A program made the translations under genes and the position numbers. Source: Polyangiaceae bacterium (GTDB lineage Bacteria > Myxococcota_A > Polyangia > Polyangiales > Polyangiaceae). From it: a DNA stretch of 64,000 bases. Below the pieces are notes generated by a model that was given only the letters and a program-made list of their open reading frames with translations, did no database searches and had not been told where the DNA came from. The first letter of the stretch is position 1. Each line of letters starts with the position of its first letter. The stretch covers positions 3,348,001 to 3,412,000 of the forward strand of contig JADJRH010000011.1 of NCBI GenBank assembly GCA_016712345.1, in the 5' to 3' direction. Of the stretch, positions 35,683 through 43,341 are shown piece after piece.

Positions 35683-35872
35683 AGGCTCCTTGTTCCGGCC
35701 ATGGCCGCGCCCCGCGCGCGACCCAGAGGCTCGGTGAGCCGCGAAAGTTATCGGGATCGCGCGCGATTGACAAGTGGCTTGGCAATCTTGCAGGAGAGTT
35801 TTTTTTCAATTCAATGTCGTTTTCGAAATAATCCAGCCTCGGTTCGACCAGATAAGGGTGAAAGGAGGCATC

Positions 35873-36847
35873 TTGAGTTCATCTGAGTTGCCCAACTTTG
35901 GCGAAGATGTCGATCTGACTCTTCGTCATGTTTCGCGTCAGTTTCCGAGGTCGTTCGCAAAGGCTCTTTTGCCCAATAGGGAGGAAATTACAGCGGCTAC
36001 ATGGCTGGATACGCAGGTCACTTCTCGTCAAAGAAGGCTTGATCGTGTGATCGAGGTTCAGGCCGGGGAGGAGCGCCGGCTGGAGCATGTAGAGTGGCAA
36101 TTGGAATGGGAGGCCAATGTCCCAGAAAGATTGTTTGAATATCACGTGCTCGTCGCGATGACGGTGATGGATAAAACAAGCGCGGCGCACTTGCGACCTC
36201 CCATTCGGACCACCGTTGTATTGCTGTCCGGACGCGAGAAGCCGTGGCCAGACTTGGGCGAATACCGCACGTCGCCGCAGAATGAGCCATTCTGCGGGGT
36301 GGCTTTTCGAATCGACGCGGTTTACCAAAAAACCGTGGCGGAGTTGTGCGGCCGATCCAGTCCATTTTGGCTGATCTTCGCGCCGCTCGCGGTGGATGCT
36401 GATGCAAACAACATGAAATTGGCTGTGGACGCGCTGCGGGGCCGCGCTCGCGGCGCAGAATTGGAGGAGTTGTTGGTGGCCATGGTGGTCATGGCAGATA
36501 TCGATAAAAGAAGTAGAAATCTGAGAGAAGTCATTCTACCTTTATTGAGCGAGGAAACTGTGATGCAGAACTGGTTCTACAAACAGGGTGAAGCAAAAGG
36601 CGAAGCACGCGGCGAAGCGCGCGGCGAAGCGCGCGGCGAAGCTCGCGGCGAAGCGCGGGGGCGCGAGGCCGGCAGAGCGCTTGGCGAGGCCACGGCTCTG
36701 TTGCGCGTTCTTGAAAGGCGCGGCATCGCTCTCTCGGCCGACGCGCGCGAGAAAATCCTCACCTGCACCAACACGTCGCAGCTTGAAACGTGGCTCGATC
36801 GGGCCCTCACGGCCGCCGCGATCGATGAAGTCCTGACAGAATCATAG
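35873..36847 (+). CDS. PD-(D/E)XK nuclease-like (Rpn-type) protein, copy 2
   Basis: The start is TTG 35873, with AAGGAGG spacing as in copy 1. The 324-aa product is almost identical to copy 1: same ELP-(N/D)-(F/V)-GEDVDLTLRHVS beginning, same LEHVEWQLEWE core, same C-terminus. Differences include DLGEYRTSPQNEPFCG for ELGEYRTSPQNESFSG and a shorter, more regular linker (GEARG repeated). DNA identity extends at least ~50 bases upstream (GTCGTTTT-GAAATAA). Recent duplication or gene conversion is the simplest reading. Same putative nuclease function as copy 1. Confidence 0.7.
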   Translation: MSSSELPNFGEDVDLTLRHVSRQFPRSFAKALLPNREEITAATWLDTQVTSRQRRLDRVIEVQAGEERRLEHVEWQLEWEANVPERLFEYHVLVAMTVMDKTSAAHLRPPIRTTVVLLSGREKPWPDLGEYRTSPQNEPFCGVAFRIDAVYQKTVAELCGRSSPFWLIFAPLAVDADANNMKLAVDALRGRARGAELEELLVAMVVMADIDKRSRNLREVILPLLSEETVMQNWFYKQGEAKGEARGEARGEARGEARGEARGREAGRALGEATALLRVLERRGIALSADAREKILTCTNTSQLETWLDRALTAAAIDEVLTES

Positions 36848-36947
36848 AATACTTGGCAGCAAGAGCCTTTGCGTCTTTCGGGTGAAGGGCGATTGTCTCC
36901 ACGGCCTTCAGGAGCTGGGATCCGTTACGCACGGATCCGTATGGCGC

Positions 36948-37343
36948 CTATCGATCAAAAAAGAACGACGCCTGCTGAAACCGCATGCCGGCGAGGATTT
37001 GCTCCACCCGCTCATCGGAAAGTGCGCCGATGCGCTCACCGAGCTGCGCCTTGTCGACCGAGGACACCTGCGACACGACGACGACGCTCCGCTTCGCAAG
37101 GTTGCCTTCGCCGACATCCAGCAGCACGTTGCCCGGCTCACTCGCGCGGCTTAGGTTGGAGGTCAGTGCGCATACGATTACCGTGCGGATGCGCGAGCGG
37201 TTGAAGACATCATCCTGAACGACCACGTGCGGATGTGGATGGCCCGGAATGGATCCCCGCGATTCGTCCGGCTCGATCCAGAATAGGTCGCCTCGTCGAA
37301 CATTCGGCGGCGCAAGCAAATCGGAGCGGTTTGGATGGGACAT
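36948..37343 (-). CDS. MazF/PemK-family toxin, no antitoxin seen
   Basis: The 131-aa product has RRGDLFWIEPDESRGSIPGHPHPHVVVQDD near the start (quoted fragment GSIPGHPHPHVVVQDD), the beta-strand and Pro-rich loop of the MazF/PemK mRNA interferase fold. RTVIVCALTSNLSRASEPGNVLLD and SVVVVSQVSSVDKAQL follow (the SS/S-x-D motif region). MazF-type toxins cleave mRNA; the expected antitoxin gene would be just upstream. Here the upstream neighbour, whose stop abuts the toxin ATG (TAAATG), encodes a 192-aa membrane protein, not a small DNA-binding antitoxin. Either the toxin is solitary or its partner is non-classical. Confidence 0.82.
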   Translation of the reverse strand: MSHPNRSDLLAPPNVRRGDLFWIEPDESRGSIPGHPHPHVVVQDDVFNRSRIRTVIVCALTSNLSRASEPGNVLLDVGEGNLAKRSVVVVSQVSSVDKAQLGERIGALSDERVEQILAGMRFQQASFFFDR

Positions 37344-37922
37344 TTACTCGTCCCGCGACGGAATGGATTCCAAAAAAGGCGCTCCGACCTTGAGCCAGAG
37401 CAGGCGGTCATCAATCCGCATCGGGTGCGCCACACGTGCCATGCGCACCCCACCAACCGGCAAAGCGACAAGCATAAGCAATCCAACCCATACTCCCGCA
37501 GAGGATCCACTTCGTTCCGCCAAACCTAAGACGAGAACCAGAACGACGCCCGCCCAAGCGAGAATGAGCCCATTGCGGCGCCGTGCTTGGTGAGAGGAGC
37601 AAAGGCCGAATTCGACCCTCGCCCCCTTTCGCGCTGCCACAGCAAAGATGGCATAGGGCAGCAATCCGCAGAAAAGGAAGACATACAGCCACGGAGGATG
37701 CCAACTCAACTGGTGGACTGCGAGATCGCCCGCAATGTCCGAGTTGCATACGATGCAACGTTTTGGCAGGCGCGTACCCTCCTTGTTCATGACAACGCAG
37801 TCACCTTCGCGCCAATAGGAGGGGTCTTTCTTCTGCGCGCCCTTTCGCGTGTCGGCCTTCCGCGTGGGTGACTTTGTCGAATCGTCGGCGGCGGGCGGTG
37901 CGTAGGGGTTCGGTTCCTTCAT
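37344..37922 (-). CDS. Membrane protein of unknown function, co-oriented with the MazF-like gene
   Basis: I choose ATG 37922 (AAGG ~9 bases upstream); the longer frame to 38450 is unlike protein and overlaps a neighbouring gene. The 192-aa product has a Pro/Ala-rich start with PYAPPA, a Cys pair CIVCN near residue 58, a second Cys (GLCSSHQ), and three or so hydrophobic segments (LYVFLFCGLLPYAIFAVA, ILAWAGVVLVLVLGLA, WVGLLMLVALPVGG). The zinc-ribbon-like CxxC plus C..H and TM helices recall small membrane-anchored proteins of unknown function. The stop directly abuts the toxin ATG. Confidence 0.62.
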   Translation of the reverse strand: MKEPNPYAPPAADDSTKSPTRKADTRKGAQKKDPSYWREGDCVVMNKEGTRLPKRCIVCNSDIAGDLAVHQLSWHPPWLYVFLFCGLLPYAIFAVAARKGARVEFGLCSSHQARRRNGLILAWAGVVLVLVLGLAERSGSSAGVWVGLLMLVALPVGGVRMARVAHPMRIDDRLLWLKVGAPFLESIPSRDE

Positions 37923-37944
37923 GGTTGTCGACCTTGAGCACGGG

Positions 37945-37992
37945 CGTTGACTCTTTGCATGCAATGGCCCATTCGTCAACAACGCGCGTTGC
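37945..37992 (+). repeat. Repeat module A4 (no B, C or D beside it)
   Basis: It reads CTCTTTGCATGCAATGGCCC, then ATTCGTCAACAACGCGCGTTGC. It is a diverged copy of module A found at 25666, 26862 and 34473. Confidence 0.55.
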
Positions 37993-38017
37993 CCGGCGAG
38001 CGCCCGGCGAGCGCCGT

Positions 38018-38425
38018 TCAGCTTTGGCCGCTTGATGGGATGATCTTCTGAAGCCACAGGTAGAGCAGCGGCGGTAAGACGAGTTCCGTAGCCAATAAGC
38101 CCATCACCAGCGGAGCCGGTCGCCCGTGAATACCCCACGACACCAGCCGCGCGCACCCAGCAAGGAAGAAGACGGCCAACACTGCTTTCAGGATGGGCCC
38201 AAACCGGACCAAGTCTTTTGCACAGATGTAGAGCGCTACGCCATACAGCGCGAAAGCCACGCCGTAGAAGCGATTTTGGCTGTCGAGCGACGGTTCGGTG
38301 AGCGCTCCCGGCGGCACCACCGCCCCAAGCATTTGGTCGGCGCCCAGGCCAAGGAGCAGGTGGACAGCGGCGACAGCAATGAAGATCAGCGATGAAAGTT
38401 TCAGGACCGTTGAGTAGAGCCGCAT
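38018..38425 (-). CDS. DUF4345-like four-helix membrane protein
   Basis: The 135-aa product starts with ATG 38425 and has four hydrophobic segments: KLSSLIFIAVAAVHLLLGLG, RFYGVAFALYGVALYI, LKAVLAVFFLAGCARLVSWG, and PLVMGLLATELVLPPLLYLW. The GAL-TEPSLDSQNRFYGV stretch between the first two is the conserved part of the DUF4345 family. Inner membrane, function unknown. It lies downstream of the LysR gene on the same strand. Confidence 0.75.
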   Translation of the reverse strand: MRLYSTVLKLSSLIFIAVAAVHLLLGLGADQMLGAVVPPGALTEPSLDSQNRFYGVAFALYGVALYICAKDLVRFGPILKAVLAVFFLAGCARLVSWGIHGRPAPLVMGLLATELVLPPLLYLWLQKIIPSSGQS

Positions 38426-38556
38426 CCCATCGCTTTTGAACTGAACGCAACCCGCTGTCTATCCGTTCTTGGAGTGTTTTTCGGGGGCACGGAGCAAGGC
38501 CTCACTTTCCAAGGTGCCGCTTCTTAGGCTTGTTGGGCTGCGCGGCACTTGGCCGC

Positions 38557-39441
38557 TCAGTCTACCCACTCCCTCTGAATGACTTCGACCAAGAAATCGC
38601 GAAACGCCGCAACCTTGCGAGCGAGCGGCCGGGTGGACGAGTAAAGGAGGACAAGCCCGCCGACGCTCACGCTGACGGACGGAAGGACGCGCACGAGGTC
38701 GCCGCTCGTGACGTATGGCTGGGCGATGAACGACGGCAATGTGGCGATGCCACTGCCGGACGCCGCCACACCGCGCAGGAACAGGAAGTCGTTCGCGACG
38801 ATTCTCGGGGTCAAGGTCGCAGGAAAATGGAAAGCGCGGCGCAGCGGGCCGGCAACGAGCCACTCGTGATCGGGCGATGCGAGCCCGTGAGGGCTACCGC
38901 GCCGCGAGAGGTAGGCCGGCGACGCGTACAAGTTGAGTTCACCTCGCTGGACGAGGCGTCGCGCCGTGAGCGACGTGTCTGTGTGCTTCACGCTGTCGCC
39001 GCGGAGCGCCACGTCGAATCCCTCCGCCGCGAGGTTGACCGCATGGCTGCTGAACTCCGCCTGCACGTGCACCTTGGGATAGCGAGCGATAAACCGCGCG
39101 ATCACGCTGCCGAGGAAGGTGGCGCCGAGGTCGTAGGGCGCCGTGAGCTTGAGCGTGCCGGCCGGCTCGCTTTGGTGCTCAGGCAGCTCCTTGGCGGCAT
39201 GCGCCAGCGCGCGGAGGTGGGTGGCGGTTCGCTCGTAGAGCGCCGTTCCAGCGCTGGTGAGCGAAACTCGGCGCGTGGTTCGATGAAAGAGCCTCGATCC
39301 GACGGCGTCCTCCAGCTTTGCAATGCTGCGGCTTACGGTCGCCGTCGTCGTGCCGAGAGTGCGAGCGGCGGCAGAAAAGCTGGCCGCATCGGCCACCTCG
39401 ACGAAGGCCGCGAGCAGCGCGACATCGATTGTTGCAGTCAT
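38557..39441 (-). CDS. LysR-family transcriptional regulator
   Basis: The 294-aa product has an N-terminal winged helix-turn-helix: LLAAFVEVADAASFSAAARTL and VSRSIAKLEDAVGSRLFHRTTRRVSLT, which are the diagnostic LysR DNA-binding sequences (quoted fragments are each at most 20 residues: AASFSAAARTLGTTTATVSR). The effector-binding domain follows with GTLKLTAPYDLGATFL and FDVALRGDSV. The length is normal. It is divergent from the DoxX gene with a 61-bp gap, so it probably controls it and itself. Confidence 0.92.
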   Translation of the reverse strand: MTATIDVALLAAFVEVADAASFSAAARTLGTTTATVSRSIAKLEDAVGSRLFHRTTRRVSLTSAGTALYERTATHLRALAHAAKELPEHQSEPAGTLKLTAPYDLGATFLGSVIARFIARYPKVHVQAEFSSHAVNLAAEGFDVALRGDSVKHTDTSLTARRLVQRGELNLYASPAYLSRRGSPHGLASPDHEWLVAGPLRRAFHFPATLTPRIVANDFLFLRGVAASGSGIATLPSFIAQPYVTSGDLVRVLPSVSVSVGGLVLLYSSTRPLARKVAAFRDFLVEVIQREWVD

Positions 39442-39502
39442 GCAACGGTATGTTACACCGTTGCGTATTGTGGGGGAAACCGAGTTGACTCATAGTGCTC
39501 GG

Positions 39503-39940
39503 ATGACAGAAGCGAGCAGCGGTTCATCGGCGGCCCCTACCACGGGACGCGGCCTCAAAATTGGTCTTTGGGCGGCGCAGGGCGTGCTCGCGCTCATGTT
39601 CGGGATGGCCGGCGTGATGAAGTCCACGCAGCCGATCGCCGAACTCGCGCAGAAGCTCGTATGGCCGGGCACCGTCCCCGCGGAACTTGTTCGATTCATC
39701 GGGATCGCGGAACTTCTCGGCGCGGTCGGCCTGATTCTTCCGTCGGCCACTCGGGTCAAGCCGGGGCTCACTCCTCTCGCAGCGGTTGGGCTGCTAACTA
39801 TTATGGCCATGGCGGGCGTGTTTCACCTGACGCGGGGTGAGTACGGCGGGATCGCCTTTAACGTTGCGCTGGGAGCAGCCGCCTCGTTCGTTGCGTGGGG
39901 CCGGTATCGCAAAGCACCAATCGAGCCGCGCGGGTCGTGA
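39503..39940 (+). CDS. DoxX-family membrane protein
   Basis: The start is the ATG at 39503; the longer frame to 39323 runs through the LysR gene. The 145-aa product has four hydrophobic segments (LWAAQGVLALMFGMAGVMK, FIGIAELLGAVGLILP, LAAVGLLTIMAMAGVFHL, VALGAAASFVAWGRY) and the DoxX signature GMAGVMKSTQPIAELA plus IGIAELLGAVGLIL. Typical of the DoxX/SURF4-like family of quinone-linked or unknown inner-membrane proteins. Its expression is likely under the divergent LysR regulator. Confidence 0.85.
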   Translation: MTEASSGSSAAPTTGRGLKIGLWAAQGVLALMFGMAGVMKSTQPIAELAQKLVWPGTVPAELVRFIGIAELLGAVGLILPSATRVKPGLTPLAAVGLLTIMAMAGVFHLTRGEYGGIAFNVALGAAASFVAWGRYRKAPIEPRGS

Positions 39941-39963
39941 CAGAACGCGGCCGCGCCGCGCGG

Positions 39964-40028
39964 GTGATGAGGTTTCGCGCGCCTGGGGCAATGCCTGCGG
40001 GCAACAAGGTAAAGAAGGCGCCCCCAAA
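39964..40028 (+). repeat. Repeat module C5
   Basis: It reads TGATGAGGTTTCGCGCGCC, then GCGGGCAACAAGGTAAAGAA and GGCGCCCCCAAAAG. It lies just after the 3' end of the DoxX gene. The stretch after it to 40217 holds no other clear feature. Confidence 0.75.
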
Positions 40029-40253
40029 AGCCGCTTGATGACAAGCAACGACGTTGGCCGGCCATTCCCGAGAGCGATGAACACGCTTGTCCACGGCGGG
40101 TGGCCGTTTGCGGGCGTCCTTGAGGCTGGCGCGCGGAGCAACTCTCCGAAAACGAGCGTTTGCCCCTTGGATCTGCTACGGCGGAGAGACACTCCACCTT
40201 CGTCCTTGGGGTTTGGGATGGCGCTTGTCTTCTACTCGGTCGTTCGCAGGCAC

Positions 40254-40637
40254 ATGAAGCACACGGGCCGCTACTTCGAGCCCGGCGGCGAAGCGACACC
40301 TCCAAAGCTGCCAGACCTGGAGCCGAGCGAGTCTCTCATCGGCTGGTACCAAAACCCCGAGCCGTGGCCCCACTCGGCGATCGTCTTCACCGACAAGGCG
40401 CTCTACTCCGTCGAGGCGGACCAGATCGAGCGCATCGCTGTGACCGACGTCATCGACTATGAATTCCCAAAGTCGAAGAGCGACGTGACCGGCGTGCGCG
40501 TGCGGACGCCCGAGGGCTTTCGCTTTCTTCGGGCATCGGGCTCCTTTGGGCCACACGGAAACTGCAAGGACGCCTTCAGTCTCCTCATGGTTCTCATGGT
40601 GCTTACCTCGCAGCACAAGCAGGCTGTTGAAGGCTGA
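40254..40637 (+). CDS. Hypothetical protein, PH-like beta domain possible
   Basis: The ATG at 40254 (MKHTGRYFEP) is preferred; ATG 40218 and a frame open to 39837 are alternatives. The 127-aa product is rich in beta-strand motifs: SLIGWYQNPEPWPHSAIVF, KALYSVEADQIERIAVTDVI, VTGVRVRTPEGFRFLR. The YSVEADQIERIAVTDV stretch resembles the strands of bacterial PH-domain (DUF304-like) proteins. The C-terminus is helical (FSLLMVLMVL). No signal peptide is certain. Module C5 lies upstream and C6 downstream. No function assigned. Confidence 0.55.
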   Translation: MKHTGRYFEPGGEATPPKLPDLEPSESLIGWYQNPEPWPHSAIVFTDKALYSVEADQIERIAVTDVIDYEFPKSKSDVTGVRVRTPEGFRFLRASGSFGPHGNCKDAFSLLMVLMVLTSQHKQAVEG

Positions 40638-40728
40638 AAGGGCCTTTCTCCTCGGCGGGCGCCAAACACCCAAGTTGACCCTCCCGGATGGTGGAGTAGC
40701 TCGGCGTTGCACGGCGAGCCGCTCGCGT

Positions 40729-40797
40729 GACGAGGTTTCGCGCGCCCGAGGGGTACGCTCGGGCAACAAGGTGGCGAAGGCGCCCCAAAAAAACCAG
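40729..40797 (+). repeat. Repeat module C6
   Basis: It reads ACGAGGTTTCGCGCGCCCGAG, then GGGGTACGCTCGGGCAACAAGG and GGCGCCCCAAAAAAA. Here the CCCGAG/CTCGGG arms form an obvious hairpin. The copy sits between the hypothetical gene and the Rpn-like fragment. Confidence 0.75.
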
Positions 40798-40904
40798 ATG
40801 AATAGTCTGCGGCAACGTCATCTTGGCCGCCAACTCGCCGCCTTTGCACCCGCCAGACGCTGGTCTGGATCCCACGATCGGTCAGCGCTTTTCGCTTCCC
40901 AACG

Positions 40905-41068
40905 GTGAGAGCACGGCTCTATTGCGAATCCTTGAACGGCGCGGCATCGCTGTCCCCGGCGAAGCGCGCGAGAAAATTCTCACCTGCACCAACACGTCGC
41001 AGCTTGAAACGTGGCTCGATCGGGCGCTCACCGCCGCTGCGATCGATGACGTCCTGACGGAATCATAG
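40905..41068 (+). pseudogene. Truncated third copy: C-terminal part of the Rpn-like gene
   Basis: From 40905 the frame reads (G)ESTALLRILERRGIAVPGEARE, then TNTSQLETWLDRALTAAAIDDVLTES (fragment TNTSQLETWLDRAL), matching the last ~60 residues of copies 1 and 2. The linker and nuclease parts are absent; the frame upstream (to 40823) is unrelated sequence. Module C6 is adjacent on the 5' side, so the truncation boundary lies near a repeat. Confidence 0.75.
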
Positions 41069-41226
41069 GCAGCCACCAGAACGAGAGGGCCTGCTCTACC
41101 CCAATCTTGCCCACCGGCGCACATTTCCAATGAGGTAGGCGTTCAACTCGGTGCGCACTCTACCGAGAGCCCCGGTATCCGCCGACAACTTGAGGCGTCG
41201 CAAGCCGGCATCGAAATGCCGTAGTC

Positions 41227-41480
41227 TTACTTCGGTTCAATCCGAACACCCCACGACCTCGGCCCCTGCACTGGATCACCTATGCGCAGCGTGATCGTTC
41301 GTGGATGGCCTTCTGTAGGTGTGAACTTGGCGTTGAGTTCTTGCATGTCATCGCGTTACTTGTACTTGTCTTTGTGGGCAGCCAGGAACGCAGGGACAGC
41401 GGCCCGCACCGCGAAGGTGCCCTCCAGGGCGGGGCGTGCCTCGGCGACGCCGCTCAACTCTGATAACGCCGCTCCTCGGG
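41227..41480 (-). pseudogene. Gene remnant interrupted by an in-frame TAA
   Basis: A minus-strand frame reads through ALEGTFAVRAAVPAFLAAHKDKYK, stops at TAA (41356-41358), and resumes in the same frame with MQELNAKFTPTEGHPRTITL and RIGDPVQGPRSWGVRIEPK to a stop at 41227-41229. The second part (39 aa from ATG 41346) looks like a proper protein C-terminus. The family is unknown. The 5' end dissolves into module C7, so the start of the original gene is lost or replaced. Confidence 0.35.
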
Positions 41481-41502
41481 CGCCTTTGGCCCGCCCGATT
41501 GA

Positions 41503-41568
41503 CAAGATTTCGCGCGCCCAAGGCGTACGCTCGGGCAACAAGGTGGCGACGGCGCCCCAAAAAACAGG
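41503..41568 (+). repeat. Repeat module C7
   Basis: It reads CAAGATTTCGCGCGCCCAAG, then GCTCGGGCAACAAGGTGGCGA and GGCGCCCCAAAAAA. It is followed ~35 bp later by the 42-bp array at 41603. Confidence 0.75.
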
Positions 41569-41602
41569 TGAATCATCCCAACACCGAACCACAGGCCCCC
41601 TC

Positions 41603-42068
41603 CCCTACCCGTCAACTCCCCTCCTCCGCGCCCGCCAATCGCTTCCCTACCCGCCAACTCCCCTCCTCGGCGCCCGCCAATCGCTTCCCTACCCGTCAAC
41701 TCCCCGGCTCCGCACCCGCCAATCGATTCCTTACCCGCCAACTCCCCTCCTCGGCGCCCGCCAATCGCTTCCCTACCCGTCAACTCCCCGGCTCCGCGCT
41801 CGCCAATCGCTTCCCTACCCGCCATTTGCCCGCCTCCGCGCCCGCCAATCGCTTCCCTACCTGCCATTTCGCCGACTCTCACCCCCAAACTCCCCTTCTT
41901 GGCGGACATTTGCCTCACTCCCAGCCCCCAAACCCCGTTCTTGGCTGCCAAGAACACCTTTTTCAGCCGCGGGGTCGCCTTTTTGGCAGACATTTACGCG
42001 ATGTTTCGCCGAAAAATCGCAAAATTGGCCGATCAAACAAGGTCATTCGCTCAAAAACCGCCATTTTC
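41603..42068 (+). repeat. Repeat E2: seven exact-phase 42-bp units plus a degenerate tail
   Basis: Units begin CC(C/T)TACC at 41603, 41645, 41687, 41729, 41771, 41813 and 41855, i.e. exactly 42 bases apart. The unit core is CAACTCCCC(T/G) ... CGCCAATCG(C/A)TT. From ~41897 to 42068 the same phase continues in diverged form (GGCTGCC at 41943, GGCAGAC at 41985, GGCCGAT at 42027) and matches E1. On the minus strand the array would encode 14-residue repeats (GREAIGG..G.ELTG), but the units contain no selection signature I can see. Confidence 0.85.
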
Positions 42069-42219
42069 ATGCCCGATTTTTGGCTGCCCCCGACAGCCGG
42101 CCGTCCACCTTGGCGATTTCATTCCGTTTGCACCAAGTCGCCCGCCCAACGACCCAGCAAAGGGCCACGTTTCTTGACACCGCCGCTGTCGAGATGTGGG
42201 CCCAGGCAGCTCCGCCTGC

Positions 42220-43173
42220 TCAATCGGCCGGATCCGTCTCAAACTCCGAGAGCCGCCGTTCAAAGTCTTTCACATCCAGGAGCCCCGTTTCTCGATCCAC
42301 ATAGGCCGTCGATGCCGCATGAACGGCCTTTCTGAAAAGGGCATTGGTCGACATCAGGTGCGCAAACCGCTCCTCCTCTACCAAGACCACAAGCGCCTTG
42401 AGTCGCACCACGAAAGCCGTCACCACCGCGTCGCTGAAGTCGCACTTCAACATGGCGCGAAGGTCTGAAAAGTCGTCGGCCGGTCCGTTGCCGCGGGCTT
42501 CTGAAACGAGGTCCGACGGCGACGTGGAAGGGTGGTATTCCGCAAAAGCGCCCCACAGATTCCAGGGCCCCACGGGAATCACTCCCGTTGCCGCCTGATG
42601 GCGGTAGTCCTCCATTGATTCCTTCCAGACACCCAGATCGCCTTCGTCGTATTTGTAGTCGTCGTCTTCGTTCTCGTCGTCGTCCATCCACGGGTACACA
42701 CCCGTTAAGTCGGCTGCATAGATCGCGTCCGCACGAAACCCGGCGCCTGCAAGAACCCTATCCACAAGGCGACGATTGCCTTTAAGCCGCACCTCAAACA
42801 CACCGTGACGCTCACGTTCACGGTCCCAAAAAAGCGGATCTTCCGGCCCCGGCTCGCGCCGAAAAACCAGTCGAAAGAGCTGTTGCTGGAGGGGTGAAAT
42901 GTGGTCTTCTTCGTCCGACTCCCAGATGGGTCCACGTTCTGCCCCGCACTCTGGGCAGCTGGTGTCTGAGCAGCCGGTGTCTGGGCCGCTGGTCACCAGG
43001 CGCCACGTGGTCATCGCCGCCTCCAATGCAGCCTCGATCGCCTGCTCGGTGCGCGGCAACGCCGGGTCAAATTGAGGCGGCATGAACTTCACGGTGGCCT
43101 TTGTGTGGTGCGCGGGCTTGGGAGCCTTTTTCGCGAGCTTTTTCTTTCGTTTCTGGTCCCTGCTCAGTTTCAT
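42220..43173 (-). CDS. Hypothetical protein with a small Cys cluster
   Basis: The 317-aa product begins with a strongly basic N-terminus (LSRDQKRKKKLAKKAPKP). Near residue 65-80 lies CSDTSCPECGAERG, a C-x4-C-x2-C cluster that could bind zinc. A highly acidic stretch occurs at ~167-180 (DDDENEDDDYKYDEGD), then a helical C-terminal third (LRAMLKCDFSDAVVTAFVVR). The combination of basic tail, Cys cluster and acidic stretch suggests a nucleic-acid-associated or regulatory protein, but I recognise no family. It marks the end of the repeat-rich island. Confidence 0.6.
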   Translation of the reverse strand: MKLSRDQKRKKKLAKKAPKPAHHTKATVKFMPPQFDPALPRTEQAIEAALEAAMTTWRLVTSGPDTGCSDTSCPECGAERGPIWESDEEDHISPLQQQLFRLVFRREPGPEDPLFWDRERERHGVFEVRLKGNRRLVDRVLAGAGFRADAIYAADLTGVYPWMDDDENEDDDYKYDEGDLGVWKESMEDYRHQAATGVIPVGPWNLWGAFAEYHPSTSPSDLVSEARGNGPADDFSDLRAMLKCDFSDAVVTAFVVRLKALVVLVEEERFAHLMSTNALFRKAVHAASTAYVDRETGLLDVKDFERRLSEFETDPAD

Positions 43174-43341
43174 AACGGCCCGACCTCACCTGCTCGCCTG
43201 TTTCGCTTTTTCCGGTCCACATTGCAAGGCCCCTTATTGCCGGCCACCCGCGTTTGCGAAACACGGTTTGGGCGAGGCCGGTGTATGGCACGTTCACCCG
43301 TTTCTTGGCGCTCCTTCCCACATGGGTTGCCCCCTTCTTGG

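Noticed and set aside
37923..38450. N-terminal extension of the membrane protein ending at 37344
   Set aside because: The frame overlaps the DUF4345-like gene in another phase and looks non-coding.
39837..40253. N-terminal extension of the hypothetical protein ending at 40637
   Set aside because: The extension passes through the DoxX gene and module C5, so it is not part of the protein.
41220..41245. Possible tRNA T-loop (GGTTCAATCC)
   Set aside because: No acceptor stem or anticodon arm can be folded around it.
25709..41568. Module C copies as integron attC sites
   Set aside because: All are co-oriented near gene ends, but I see no RYYYAAC/GTTRRRY core pairs and no integrase gene; neighbouring genes are on both strands.
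41603..41896. Possible CRISPR array
   Set aside because: The 42-bp units are contiguous with no unique spacers and no cas genes are in the window.
41282..42304. 340-aa and 299-aa plus-strand ORFs and a 179-aa minus-strand ORF
   Set aside because: All are translations of repeat E2 and module C7; low complexity with a 14-residue period.
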